From: Abditibacteriaceae bacterium
GTDB lineage: Bacteria; Armatimonadota; Abditibacteriia; Abditibacteriales; Abditibacteriaceae
Length of the DNA stretch: 64,000 bases
Reading direction: 5' to 3'
Assembly (NCBI GenBank): GCA_019239895.1
Contig: JAFAZH010000009.1
Coordinates: forward strand, 1 to 64,000
Shown: one piece after another, positions 51,287 to 60,859 of the stretch
How the letters are laid out: each line of letters opens with the position of its first letter
Numbering within the stretch: the first letter of the stretch is position 1
Program-made: the position numbers and the translations under genes
Notes under the pieces: model-generated
Seen by the model: only the letters and a program-made list of their open reading frames with translations
Database searches by the model: none
What the model was told of the DNA's origin: nothing

Positions 51287-54061
51287 ATGCAAATACTTCC
51301 ACGCTATAACTGTCACTTTCTCGTCTCAGCAGCCATTCCTTTCTTTCTGCTCGGCAGCAGGATGCCAAGCGTAGCTCAAACTGAACCTCAAGCCGGGGCC
51401 ATCGCCAATGCGCCAAACAGCACTGCTATGTTCCCCTTTGTGATTCCGTGGGATGATGCCAGCAAGACCATTACCGATGTTTCATCGCTCAATCCCGCGC
51501 CCTTAGATGAGAGTCGGCGCATTAGCATTAAGAATGGGCACTTTCGAGATGCCACCGGGCGGCGGGTGCGCTTTATCGGCACCAACTTCACCTTTAACGC
51601 CAACTTCCCATCGCAGATAGACGCGGAGAAAGTCGCGGCGCGGATGCACAAGTATGGCTTCAATATCGTGCGCTTGCACCACATGGATTTCTACCACGCG
51701 CCGCAGGGTATCTTTGATCCGCACTTTCCCGATATGCAGCACCTAGATGCCGACCAACTTGACCGTCTGGATTACCTGATTTATCAGTTCAAGAAGCACG
51801 GCATTTATGTGGACGTTAATCTGCATGTCTCCCGTGCCTTTACTGCTGCCGATGGCTTTCCCGATACTGATAAAATACCACCTCTGGGCAAAGTCACGGT
51901 CTATTTTGAGCCGCGCATGATTGAATTGCAAAAGAACTATGCCCGCGACTTATTAACCCACTACAACCCCTACACCAAAACCCGCTTTCTTGAAGACCCG
52001 ACCGTCGCCCTTATTGAAATTAATAACGAAGACACTCTGCTCGGCGCGGCCTGGGGCGATACCTTACAGAATTTACCGGAACATTATAAGAATGAACTTG
52101 TCGTCGGCTGGAATACCTTCCTGACCAAGAAATATGGCTCAACCGAAGGCTTGCTGCGGGCGTGGCGTGGCAACAAGCCACTGGGCGAGGAAGTGCTACA
52201 GAATGGGCAATTCGGTAACGCTACCACCAACTGGACATTGGAAACTAAACCCCAGATTCAGGCTCAGATGGCGGTGGAAGATATTAGCGGGCCGAACGCG
52301 CCATCGGATGCTCCCCCCGCCGACCCCTTTAATGCCAGAGCTTTGCCACCGGGCAGAACCCTGCACCTTAAAGTTCAGAAAGTGGATGATGTAGATTGGC
52401 ATCTCCAATTTCATCAGAACGCCGTTGACCTGAAAGCGGGCGAAACTTACACCGTACAGTTCTGGGCGCGGGCCGGGGACAAGCGGGCACTGCCGGTTTA
52501 CACCGGCATGGATCAAGACCCGTGGCGACATACCGGGCTGGATAAAATCGTGAGTCTCACGCCACAGTGGAAACACTTCTCGCTGATCTTTAGCGCCAAT
52601 CAACCCGAACCGAGGCATAATCGCTTGAGCTTCGTCTTAGGCAAATCTCCTGGTGACGTGTGGTTGGCCGATGTGTCATTGCGCCCCGGCAATAGCTTTG
52701 AGCTTGAACCAAAAGAAACCCTAGAAACCAGCAGTATCAGCTTGCCGGATCCTGACGACACAGCGCGTGGCGTGGACTATGTCACCTTCTTAATGAATGT
52801 CGAGCGGGACTATGCCCAGGGGATGCGAGACTACATTAAAAATACGCTCAAGGCCCAGGCCCCCGTGACCTGCTCGCAGGCCAGTTATGGCGGCTTAGGC
52901 GGCGTGTGGCGCGAATCGCAGATGGATTACATTGATATGCACGCCTACTGGCAGCATCCCAATTTTCCACATAAAGCCTGGGATCCGCAAGATTGGACAG
53001 TCGCTAACACGGCGATGGTCGCTGATGCGGGAGGCGGCACCCTACCCTGGCTCGCCATGCACCGCGTGGAAGAAATGCCCTTCACCGTCAGCGAATATAA
53101 CCATGCCGCGCCGAATGATTATACGGCGGAGACCTTGCCGGTTATTGCTTCCTATGCCGCCTGGCAAGACTGGGATGGCTTTTTCCTCTTCGACTATAAC
53201 GGCAGTCGTGACGAGTGGGCCAGCAATCGCATCAAAGGCTATTTTAGCGTGGACACCCATCCCGGCAAAATGGCCCTGATGCCTGCGGCGGCAGAAATCT
53301 TCCTGCGCGGCTATCTCAACAAAGTCAAAGCCGACAATTATGATTTAGTGGTCAACCAGAACCAGGTCGCTAACCTGACAGCGCACTACGGCGACCCCTG
53401 GAAAAGCATCGGCAGCTTGTGGGATGCCCAAAACATTGCCCACACCGATATGCTCAGCAGCCACGTCGGAGTGCGCTTCGATAACGCAGGGGAACCAATG
53501 CGCGTGGAACGTGCCCTCATTCCCGCTGTGGCCCAGGGCTGGTTCGACTGGAATGCCCATGCGCCACAAAACGCCGTCTGCACCGTGCGCTCACCGGGAG
53601 CAAAAATGGCGGTCGGCTTTATCGGCGGGAAATGGACGAATTTGGATGACTTAAACATTGCAATGGATCAAACCCCGCGTAACTTCGCCACCGTGACCCT
53701 CACCGCAATGGACGGCAAGCCAACCCGCGATTCGCATTCTCTGCTCTTAACCACTGTGGGGGATGTGGAGAATACAGGAATGGTGTGGAACGAGAAGCGC
53801 AATTCCGTAGGCGACCAATGGGGCAAAGGCCCCACCGTAGCCGAAGGTATTCCCGCGAAAGTCATCCTTAAAACGAAAGCCCGCACTGCCACCGTTTATG
53901 CCCTGGATGGTACCGGGGCACGCGTGAAAGACATCCCCTCTGAATTAAAAGATGGCCATCTGATTTTCCACATCGGCCCCGAATATAAAACCGTCTGGTA
54001 CGAGATTGCGGGCGATGAAAGCAAATCGAGTGAAGCACAGTCGGAAGCAGTCAAGAAGTAG
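51287..54061 (+). CDS. Exported clan GH-A glycoside hydrolase with carbohydrate-binding insert
   Basis: Predicted 924 residues with a signal peptide (FLVSAAIPFFLLGSRM). A TIM-barrel glycosidase of clan GH-A: IRLHHMDF-like text (FNIVRLHHMDFYHAP), the acid/base motif VALIEINNED with E248, and the nucleophile E603 in FTVSEYN. Between them, at about residues 308-470, a beta-rich stretch (ILNGQFGNATTNWTLET-like, VLQNGQFGNATTNW) looks like a CBM4/9-type carbohydrate-binding domain. A C-terminal domain after residue 640 completes it. The substrate, perhaps a beta-linked plant polysaccharide, is inferred. Confidence 0.87.
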   Translation: MQILPRYNCHFLVSAAIPFFLLGSRMPSVAQTEPQAGAIANAPNSTAMFPFVIPWDDASKTITDVSSLNPAPLDESRRISIKNGHFRDATGRRVRFIGTNFTFNANFPSQIDAEKVAARMHKYGFNIVRLHHMDFYHAPQGIFDPHFPDMQHLDADQLDRLDYLIYQFKKHGIYVDVNLHVSRAFTAADGFPDTDKIPPLGKVTVYFEPRMIELQKNYARDLLTHYNPYTKTRFLEDPTVALIEINNEDTLLGAAWGDTLQNLPEHYKNELVVGWNTFLTKKYGSTEGLLRAWRGNKPLGEEVLQNGQFGNATTNWTLETKPQIQAQMAVEDISGPNAPSDAPPADPFNARALPPGRTLHLKVQKVDDVDWHLQFHQNAVDLKAGETYTVQFWARAGDKRALPVYTGMDQDPWRHTGLDKIVSLTPQWKHFSLIFSANQPEPRHNRLSFVLGKSPGDVWLADVSLRPGNSFELEPKETLETSSISLPDPDDTARGVDYVTFLMNVERDYAQGMRDYIKNTLKAQAPVTCSQASYGGLGGVWRESQMDYIDMHAYWQHPNFPHKAWDPQDWTVANTAMVADAGGGTLPWLAMHRVEEMPFTVSEYNHAAPNDYTAETLPVIASYAAWQDWDGFFLFDYNGSRDEWASNRIKGYFSVDTHPGKMALMPAAAEIFLRGYLNKVKADNYDLVVNQNQVANLTAHYGDPWKSIGSLWDAQNIAHTDMLSSHVGVRFDNAGEPMRVERALIPAVAQGWFDWNAHAPQNAVCTVRSPGAKMAVGFIGGKWTNLDDLNIAMDQTPRNFATVTLTAMDGKPTRDSHSLLLTTVGDVENTGMVWNEKRNSVGDQWGKGPTVAEGIPAKVILKTKARTATVYALDGTGARVKDIPSELKDGHLIFHIGPEYKTVWYEIAGDESKSSEAQSEAVKK

Positions 54062-54104
54062 CTGACGCTAAAAATAAATTAAGGCGTAGCGAGGAGCCAT
54101 CCCT

Positions 54105-54186
54105 CATGTTGAGCGCAGCGAAACATCTTGCACCTAATAGTACCCACTCACCCATACGCACGAGATGTTTCGCTGCGCTCAACATG
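54105..54186. repeat. Palindromic element, family H, perfect 24-base arms
   Basis: Arms 54105-54128 and 54163-54186 are exact reverse complements over 24 bases (core GAGCGCAGCGAAACATCT). It lies between the glycosidase and the next exported protein gene, 92 bases before that ATG. No T-run follows, so it is not a typical terminator. Confidence 0.85.
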
Positions 54187-54278
54187 ACCACTCTCTCAGG
54201 ATTGCTCGCTCTCAATTTGCCAGACATTCTAAGCCAGTTTTAATTCAGTCAATAATTCTTTCAGGTCAAAGGCACTCC

Positions 54279-56222
54279 ATGAAGCGCAACGTCAGCCAGG
54301 CTGTTTGTCTTCTCCTAGGGCTACACTTTCTCCCGTTCATTGCAGCACAGGTGAAAGCGGCACCCAATGAAAGAGGAATAGTTGCACCTGGGTTAAAACC
54401 AAATTTCCGAGTGCTGACACAGGCCGAGCGAGAGCTACGTTTAGCCCATATTCGAGCAGGTATCCAGACCAGTCTACGCGCCTTTGAGAAGCAGTTGTCA
54501 AAGCCTGATGCCACTCCCACCACCCGCGATTTAACCAATGCGGCCTTAGCCAAGTTGATTCTGGGAGAAGATGCCCGTGCTGCGGAACAACTGGTCTTGC
54601 AGGCTTACGCACAACAGGATTTAGACCCTCACTCGCCGCGCTATGGCGCACTCCCGTGGCAGATTGGCAACCCGCAGATTCAGGACGAAAATGCCAATAT
54701 GTTTGGCTCGCAGGCGATTGGCCCTATGCTGGTGGAGTATGGGAACCGTTTGTCCCCCAACTTCAAGCAGGCCATGATACCCCACATCCAGGGCATCTGT
54801 GCCGCGATGCAGAGGCGCAACTTTCGCACGCCCAGCTACACCAACATTTTCCTCATGCGAGCCGTTAACATGATGCTGCTGGGCGAAGTCATAGGCGATA
54901 AACAAGTGGCCGATGATGGCTATACGCAATTCGATCAATGGCTGGCCTATACGCGGCAGAACGGCATTCACGAATTCGATAGTCCCACTTATTATGGAGT
55001 AGATTTAAACTGCCTGGGCTTGGGTTATCGCTACGCGGCACGACCAGAGGCCCATGCAAAGTTTCGGGCTGCCCTCGATTACTTCTGGAGCGATATTGCC
55101 GCCAATTTCTTTGCCCCCAACGGCAGCCTCGCCGGGCCACATAGCCGCAACTATGATTTCCTTCGCAGTTCCGGTGGCCTTGACCTGTATCTTTATGTGG
55201 CAGGTCTGCGCAATACGCAGAATACGAGCAAGCTCGATTTTGAAAAGACGTTTCTTTTGGTCAACCTCAGCGGTGACAAAGGCTACCATCCTGATGCCCA
55301 AGTTCTGAGCCTCTCAACCCTGCCCGAACGCACCGTGCTGCAAAAATGGGAGACCGCGCCAGGAGCCGTTAGATACAACTATATTACCCCTGATTTTGCC
55401 ATAGGCAGCACCAGTGCCAATTATGGGGCGCAAGACAAATTGCTGACGGTCGAACTCGCCTCCCCTAAAAATCTACCGGTTATCTCCGTAGTCCCTGACA
55501 GCTTCGATGAACCTTACGGCAAGCTCAAAACTCCTGACCGGTCTGGCCACAACAAGCCCACGCACCTACCGCTTTCGCCTGTTGCTGTTCAAGCCAAAGG
55601 CACTCTGCTGGCCCTGTTAGACCTGGATGCCAGTAAAGCCCCCGATTTTCGAGGCGAGACTGGCACTCTGGCTACGAATGTGCTGCTCCCCTTACAGGCC
55701 GATGCCATAACGGTGGATGGCGTAGCCGTTTTGCCCCAGACCATAACCGAACATACCGCGCACTTGAACTCTGTGCTGGGCCTGCGCGCCGGAAAAACGG
55801 GGGTGGCCATTCGCATTTTTCGGGCTGATGGTTGTGCGAGACAGGAACCGACTTTCACCCTCAAGACAGACCAGGCAGGCGTTCAGGCCGAGGTCACCCG
55901 TTATGTGGTTTATCATTATCGTGGCCCGGCCCAGAAACTCAAAGAGGAGCACTTGCGCGTGGGCCTGCTGATGCTGGCTGCGCACTGTGATAATGACAAC
56001 GACTTCCAGCAATTACTCCAGACAGTACAAAACGCCCATATTGAAGAACAAGATGATCAAACAACCTGGCGCGTAACGGCTCAGATTGGCAACCTCTCTT
56101 TAGCCGCAGCGCGTGATTTAGCCCACCGCACCCTGCTCTATCGCCGTATCAATGGGCAGGATTTTCAACCATCTAACTTGTCGGTTAATGGCGATGATTT
56201 AGCCGCACAGATTCTACATTAA
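54279..56222 (+). CDS. Exported polysaccharide-lyase-like protein
   Basis: Predicted 647 residues. ATG at 54279 gives a signal peptide (AVCLLLGLHFLPFIAAQ); an earlier in-frame ATG would fall within the repeat. The N-terminal half is all-helical, reminiscent of the (alpha/alpha) toroids of polysaccharide lyases and heparinase-type enzymes. It contains QAIGPMLVEYGNRL, HEFDSPTYYGVDLNCLGLGY and GSLAGPHSRNYDFLRSSGG. The second half is beta-rich. Conserved His and Tyr in SPTYYG and HSRNYDF could form the lyase site. Exact family not certain. Probably acts with the upstream glycosidase on the same polymer. Confidence 0.68.
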   Translation: MKRNVSQAVCLLLGLHFLPFIAAQVKAAPNERGIVAPGLKPNFRVLTQAERELRLAHIRAGIQTSLRAFEKQLSKPDATPTTRDLTNAALAKLILGEDARAAEQLVLQAYAQQDLDPHSPRYGALPWQIGNPQIQDENANMFGSQAIGPMLVEYGNRLSPNFKQAMIPHIQGICAAMQRRNFRTPSYTNIFLMRAVNMMLLGEVIGDKQVADDGYTQFDQWLAYTRQNGIHEFDSPTYYGVDLNCLGLGYRYAARPEAHAKFRAALDYFWSDIAANFFAPNGSLAGPHSRNYDFLRSSGGLDLYLYVAGLRNTQNTSKLDFEKTFLLVNLSGDKGYHPDAQVLSLSTLPERTVLQKWETAPGAVRYNYITPDFAIGSTSANYGAQDKLLTVELASPKNLPVISVVPDSFDEPYGKLKTPDRSGHNKPTHLPLSPVAVQAKGTLLALLDLDASKAPDFRGETGTLATNVLLPLQADAITVDGVAVLPQTITEHTAHLNSVLGLRAGKTGVAIRIFRADGCARQEPTFTLKTDQAGVQAEVTRYVVYHYRGPAQKLKEEHLRVGLLMLAAHCDNDNDFQQLLQTVQNAHIEEQDDQTTWRVTAQIGNLSLAAARDLAHRTLLYRRINGQDFQPSNLSVNGDDLAAQILH

Positions 56223-56237
56223 ACTCGAAATGAATCT

Positions 56238-56352
56238 CACGCAGAGGCGCAGAGATTTTGAGGATAGAAGATCGAGGATAGAGGATCACAACAGTAGTCC
56301 AATGACTATCCTCAATCTTCGATTTTCTAATCTCCGTGTTCTCTACGGTTTT
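56238..56352. repeat. Palindromic repeat, family A, copy 3
   Basis: CACGCAGAGGCGCAGAG at the left and CTCCGTGTTCTCTACGG at the right, with inner GATAGAAGATCGAGGATAG / CTATCCTCAATCTTCG. Same vocabulary as copies at 4-71 and 30786-30923. The bases between it and 56612 hold no recognisable gene. Confidence 0.7.
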
Positions 56353-56611
56353 AGTCTCGCCAGTTTTGGTGTGAGGACTCATAGACTTTGATGAGGTGTT
56401 GGCACTCAGGGAAGATCTCAACAACTCTAAGAAAGCATTAAAAGTCCAGAGCGTATGGGGCACTTGATCAATTCATTTGAGTTCAGTTTGGCGATTAAAC
56501 CACATGGGGTAAAGTAAGCGTCTGAATTGCAGAATGTTGCAATGTGTTACAATACAGCTACACTGTAAAAAGGATAAGAAATCAATAAATTCCTTTAAAT
56601 GGAGGTGGAGG

Positions 56612-56806
56612 GTGGATCAGGATAAAGAAAAGCAAATAAGGGAAAGCCAGGAACAATGTCAGAATCTCGTCCGTGACGCCCTGCGTGCCTTCAAAGATCA
56701 CCACAGACAAATGGCAAAAAGTCACGATGAGCTTGAGGCCATGAAACAGCGCATTAACGAAAGGATTCGTCGTGGAGCCAGACAGACTGACGGTCAATCT
56801 TTTTGA
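56612..56806 (+). CDS. Small coiled-coil protein
   Basis: Predicted 64 residues. The GTG at 56612 is preferred over an ATG 78 bases upstream because GGAGGTGG lies immediately before it. The whole sequence looks helical and charged (KQIRESQEQCQNLVRDALRA, AKSHDELEAMKQRINERIRR), a likely coiled coil. It overlaps the next gene by 35 bases in a different frame, so the two are co-expressed. Confidence 0.7.
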   Translation: MDQDKEKQIRESQEQCQNLVRDALRAFKDHHRQMAKSHDELEAMKQRINERIRRGARQTDGQSF

Positions 56807-57623
56807 TTTCTTATATCGGGATTCCAGTCGGATTAGCTCCTACTCTGCTCAAATGTTTGGTGGCTTGTTAGCTTCATCTTCTAGAGGCGGAACTACAAGT
56901 CACACAGAAGACCGCTCAACTAAGTTAGGGGCAGCAGTTGCTTCACACGAACAAAAGACATCAGATCAAGCTCAGGAAAGCGAAAGCCGAGTTTTTGATC
57001 CCCATGATGCCGCTATCATGGATGTTTTTAATGTAATTGTTGGTTCCAATTCAGTCCACTTTGACCTGTTGAACGCGCCGCACGGGTCTATAGTCATTGC
57101 GCTGGGAACTCTAGTTTTTGTAGACCGTAGCATGATTGAGATGTCTACCATTGCCATAGAAAGCAAAATCCGCCAAGAGCGAGATAAGCCCCGACACTCT
57201 CAAGATAAAGCCGCAATAGCTAATTTCGAGATGATGGAGAAGTTTCTTCAGAAAGCTCCAATCCCATCGTCTTTTTTATTAAATACACCTTTTGGATTGC
57301 ACGTAGTTGGAACTATCAAGGATGAGGGGATGGAGGAGCCCATCTCTACTTATTACTTCAAACATGGCACAGGAGGATTAGCGGACGTGGTTCTTATCGG
57401 TATCAAAGAAGTCCCATCTCCTATCTTTGACATTTCAGAGGAATCGCTACTCGGCGTTAGCCATGTGGTAGCTGATTTGCTTAGTAGCATGATCTTCCCA
57501 CCCGACGCTATGAGAGTCACCCCCATTGCTATTTATCGTCAGTTAAATAAGAATGGTCTGCCCGATATAACTGAGGTTGAAGACCAAGCAGTGCAGGAAG
57601 AAGCGACCCCTCATCCCTCCTAA
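56772..57623 (+). CDS. DUF6414-like protein
   Basis: Predicted 283 residues starting with GTG 56772. The N-terminal VNLFDFLYRDSSRISSYSAQ is close to the typical DUF6414 opening (F-L-Y-x-D...S-x-x-S-Q). The middle contains NVIVGSNSVHFDLLNAPHGS, and the C-terminal part KEVPSPIFDISEESLLGVSH. No membrane segment or enzyme motif is evident. DUF6414 proteins occur in accessory regions; function unknown. It is coupled to the small coiled-coil gene upstream. Confidence 0.68.
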   Translation: MEPDRLTVNLFDFLYRDSSRISSYSAQMFGGLLASSSRGGTTSHTEDRSTKLGAAVASHEQKTSDQAQESESRVFDPHDAAIMDVFNVIVGSNSVHFDLLNAPHGSIVIALGTLVFVDRSMIEMSTIAIESKIRQERDKPRHSQDKAAIANFEMMEKFLQKAPIPSSFLLNTPFGLHVVGTIKDEGMEEPISTYYFKHGTGGLADVVLIGIKEVPSPIFDISEESLLGVSHVVADLLSSMIFPPDAMRVTPIAIYRQLNKNGLPDITEVEDQAVQEEATPHPS

Positions 57624-57704
57624 TTGCCAAGTTACCACCCATTGTTCACTGATCATTGGGTAAGCTCAGTCCTACTCTTTGCGCTCTGAAACTCTGCCTT
57701 GCAC

Positions 57705-59327
57705 CTATTTCTTCTTGCCACCCTTACCCACCGGCACTAATGGTTCGCGTTGTTCTATGAGCGTGCCATCCTGCACGGTATAGGCTTCGGTTGCGACTGC
57801 GTTGATGAAAGGGCGGTCGTGCGAGGCGACGACGATGGTGCCGGTAAAGGTGCTGAGGGCATCCTGCAACACGGCGCGGCTGGCCGGGTCGAGGTGGTTG
57901 GTCGGTTCATCTAAGAGGAGCAGGTTCGCCGGGCGCATCAGGAACTTAGCCAGGGCGACGCGGCTGCGTTCGCCACCACTTAACACGGAGATTGGTTTGA
58001 AGACATCGTTGCCGCGTAACAGCAAACGTCCCAGCAGGCTGCGGGCTAAACCTTCGGGTTGGCTGGCTAAGCCATGCAACACTTCTTGCAATGCGGTGCG
58101 CGAGGGGTCAAGGGCTTCGGCTTGATGCTGGGCAAAGTAGCCAAGCAGCACGTTGCGGCCTTCTTCCCTAGTGCCTTCCGAGGGCGGCTCCAGCCCTGCT
58201 ATCAAGCGCAGCAGCGTAGATTTACCCGCACCGTTAGGGCCAAGCAAGGCGATGCGGTCGCCCCGCTTGAGCGTGAGGTTAATATCCAGCAAAACGATGT
58301 CATCGCCATACAACTTGCTGACGCCGCGCAGCTTTAATACGTCCTGAGCCGAGCGGGGGGCTTCGGGAAATTGGAAGGTAATCTTAGCGGCAGGGCCTTT
58401 GGGAGCCTCGATTTTCTCAATTTTGTCCAGTTGCTTTTCGCGGCTTTTGACCTGGCTGGCTTTACTGGCTTTAGCCCCGAAGCGATCCATGAACTCTTGC
58501 TGGCGTTCCAATTCGCGCTGTTGGCGTTCATACGCTAAAACCTGACGCTCGCGCATCTCCTGCTTCTGGCGCTGATACTGACCATAGTTGCCGGTATAGG
58601 TGTTCAGCTTGCCATCTTCGAGTTCCACAATGCGCTCGACCGTAGCATCCAGAAACCTGGGGTCGTGCGAGACTATCAAGACCGCGCCGGGATACTCTTC
58701 CAGATAGCCTTGCAGCCATTTGCGCGCTGCCACATCTAAGTGGTTGGTCGGCTCGTCCAACAGCAGCAAGTCGGGTTGGCGCAGCAGCAGTTTGGCCATT
58801 GCAATGCGCATTTGCCAGCCGCCGCTAAACTCATCGGTCAGGCGATCCAGGGCATTATCAGCAAACCCCAAACCATGCAGCACGCGGCCAATGCGCGCTT
58901 CCATCGTGTGGGTCTCTTGCATTTCCAAGGTCGTTTGCGCATTGGAAAGCTGGCGCAAAGTTTCACGGTGATCAAAGCTATAGTCGCCATTGGAACCAAC
59001 GCCATCGCTCAGACGCTCGGCTAAAGCCTCAATTTCCTGCTGGGCTTCATCCGCTTCGGGAAACGCCGAATACATCTCTTCGCGCACGGAGATACCCAAC
59101 CGACACTGCGATTCCTGTGATAACACGCCGACTGTTTGATAAGCATCTAAGCGGATGTTGCCTCTATCGGGTGTTTCTAGGCCCGCAATAAGCTTCAAGA
59201 GTGTGGTTTTGCCCGCACCATTGGGGCCAACTAACCCGACACGGTCTTCTGGAGTAATGAATAAATCGGCATCTTGCAAGATAATTTGAGGGCCGAATTG
59301 TTTTGAAACATTTTCTAGCGTCAGCAT
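57705..59327 (-). CDS. ABC-F family ATPase
   Basis: Predicted 540 residues with two ABC domains and no membrane segments, the ABC-F arrangement for ribosome-binding translation factors. The first has GPNGAGKTTLLKLIAG and FSGGWQMRIAMAKLLL with LLLLDEPTNHLD; the second has GPNGAGKSTLLRLIAG and LSGGERSRVALAKFLM with LLLLDEPTNHLD. The charged linker (ERQQRELERQQEFMDRFGAK) lies between. It may be an EttA/Uup-like factor; antibiotic-resistance subtype cannot be told. Confidence 0.95.
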   Translation of the reverse strand: MLTLENVSKQFGPQIILQDADLFITPEDRVGLVGPNGAGKTTLLKLIAGLETPDRGNIRLDAYQTVGVLSQESQCRLGISVREEMYSAFPEADEAQQEIEALAERLSDGVGSNGDYSFDHRETLRQLSNAQTTLEMQETHTMEARIGRVLHGLGFADNALDRLTDEFSGGWQMRIAMAKLLLRQPDLLLLDEPTNHLDVAARKWLQGYLEEYPGAVLIVSHDPRFLDATVERIVELEDGKLNTYTGNYGQYQRQKQEMRERQVLAYERQQRELERQQEFMDRFGAKASKASQVKSREKQLDKIEKIEAPKGPAAKITFQFPEAPRSAQDVLKLRGVSKLYGDDIVLLDINLTLKRGDRIALLGPNGAGKSTLLRLIAGLEPPSEGTREEGRNVLLGYFAQHQAEALDPSRTALQEVLHGLASQPEGLARSLLGRLLLRGNDVFKPISVLSGGERSRVALAKFLMRPANLLLLDEPTNHLDPASRAVLQDALSTFTGTIVVASHDRPFINAVATEAYTVQDGTLIEQREPLVPVGKGGKKK

Positions 59328-59610
59328 CGTAAATTAATAAATAAAGATTAAGAATCCCATGCCACAAAATGGCGTATTCCTTTGTCACAACAGGAAAGAT
59401 TATACCCGGAAATGTTATAATCGCTGTATATGACGTCTGAACTCGGCTTCAGGCTTCACCTGTTAGTCTTGTCGTCTCGCACCGACCCACGACCTAGCGT
59501 ATAATCCGGCTGTAGAGAATGTTCCATAGACACCCATCGCAGTCGCCGTTCGTTATTCCAGCACCAGTATTTGCAGCACATGGCGCCAGCGCAACAAGGA
59601 GAATTCTGCC

Positions 59611-60816
59611 ATGCATTCCATCCCGGCCCGTTTCAGCCTGACATTACCTAATCCGACCCGCACCCGCCGCACTTTTTCGTTAGCCAGCGCCTTAACGGTG
59701 GCCGGGCTTTTGCCTTTAACCGGTTGCCATCGCAAAACTCAAGTCGCCACTGTGCCCAAGCCGACGCCCAAGCCACAGGTCAGTGCGGCGGACTTAGCGA
59801 AATATAAACCCAACGAAGCCGGGGCCATCATGATTGTGATGTATCACGATTTCGACCCGGCCAAGCCCAATGGCGATTTAAACCGCAAACCCGCCCAGTT
59901 TGTCAGTGATCTAGAGTCGCTCTATACCCTGGGCTACCGTCCCGTCAACGTTTCAGACATCATTGCCGATAAGATGGATGTGCCGCCCGGTAGAACGCCT
60001 ATCGCCCTGACCTTTGATGACTCCAAGCCGTCGCAATTTCGCATCATTACGGGCAAAGATGGGCAGCCCCATATTGACCCTAACTGCGCGGTGGGCATCC
60101 TGGAAACGTTCCACAAGAAACATCCCGACTGGGCCACTAAAGGCACCTTCTTTGTCTTGCCCAAAGAAGGCACCAACTATGACCCGTTCTCGCAGCCCGA
60201 AACGGTGCAGGATAAATTCGATTATCTCCTCAAGAACGGTTACGAGATTGCCAATCACACCTCGACCCACTCCAATATGCACGGCATGAAAGCCGATAAA
60301 GTGAAGTGGGAATTAGCGACCGCTTTGCATGACATTAAACAAGTTGCGCCCAAGGCTACAATGGACGTTTTCGCCCTACCCTATGGCAAACTGCCCCGTG
60401 ACGAGCAAGCCCGCCAGAGCCTCATCTCTGGCAGCCTGGGCGGCACTTCCTATAAACACAAAGCCGTGCTATTGGCCGCGTGGCGACCCATACTTTCACC
60501 CATCACTCGCGCCGATAAGAAACTCAGCGAGGGTGGCACTTTCTGCATTTATGATCCTTACCGCTTAGAGCGCATTAAGCCCAATCCGCAACAAGCTAAT
60601 CAGCCCGGCACCTTAGAATACTGGCTGCGCTATTTCCAGAAGAACCCTGGCCAACGCTATCGCAGCGATGGCAACACCAGCATCGTCACCGTACCCGCTG
60701 CCTATCAATCGCAAGTAGATACCGCTCGCGTCAAAGCCTATGGACAAACCCTGCAAACCTACGGCGGTTCCACTGGCAAAGGCGGCGGCGGTGGTTCTTC
60801 ATTGACGGTTGAATAA
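59611..60816 (+). CDS. Polysaccharide deacetylase lipoprotein
   Basis: Predicted 401 residues. A lipobox (LLPLTGC) near residue 39 indicates a lipoprotein. The NodB deacetylase domain has TFDD at 134-137 and the metal-ligand pair NHTSTH with H216 and H220. AAGGAG precedes the ATG. The C-terminal tail is Gly/Ser-rich (GGSTGKGGGGGSSLTVE). The polymer attacked is unknown, likely peptidoglycan or an exopolysaccharide. It precedes a small membrane protein by 43 bases. Confidence 0.92.
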   Translation: MHSIPARFSLTLPNPTRTRRTFSLASALTVAGLLPLTGCHRKTQVATVPKPTPKPQVSAADLAKYKPNEAGAIMIVMYHDFDPAKPNGDLNRKPAQFVSDLESLYTLGYRPVNVSDIIADKMDVPPGRTPIALTFDDSKPSQFRIITGKDGQPHIDPNCAVGILETFHKKHPDWATKGTFFVLPKEGTNYDPFSQPETVQDKFDYLLKNGYEIANHTSTHSNMHGMKADKVKWELATALHDIKQVAPKATMDVFALPYGKLPRDEQARQSLISGSLGGTSYKHKAVLLAAWRPILSPITRADKKLSEGGTFCIYDPYRLERIKPNPQQANQPGTLEYWLRYFQKNPGQRYRSDGNTSIVTVPAAYQSQVDTARVKAYGQTLQTYGGSTGKGGGGGSSLTVE

Positions 60817-60859
60817 TGATAAGTCTCTTCCCTATCCAGCCTGTTAAAGCGAGTCTAGC

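Noticed and set aside
59469..59505. TTGTCG...TATAAT as a promoter for the deacetylase gene
   Set aside because: The spacing of about 25 bases is too long for a sigma-70 promoter; the TATAAT alone is not enough.
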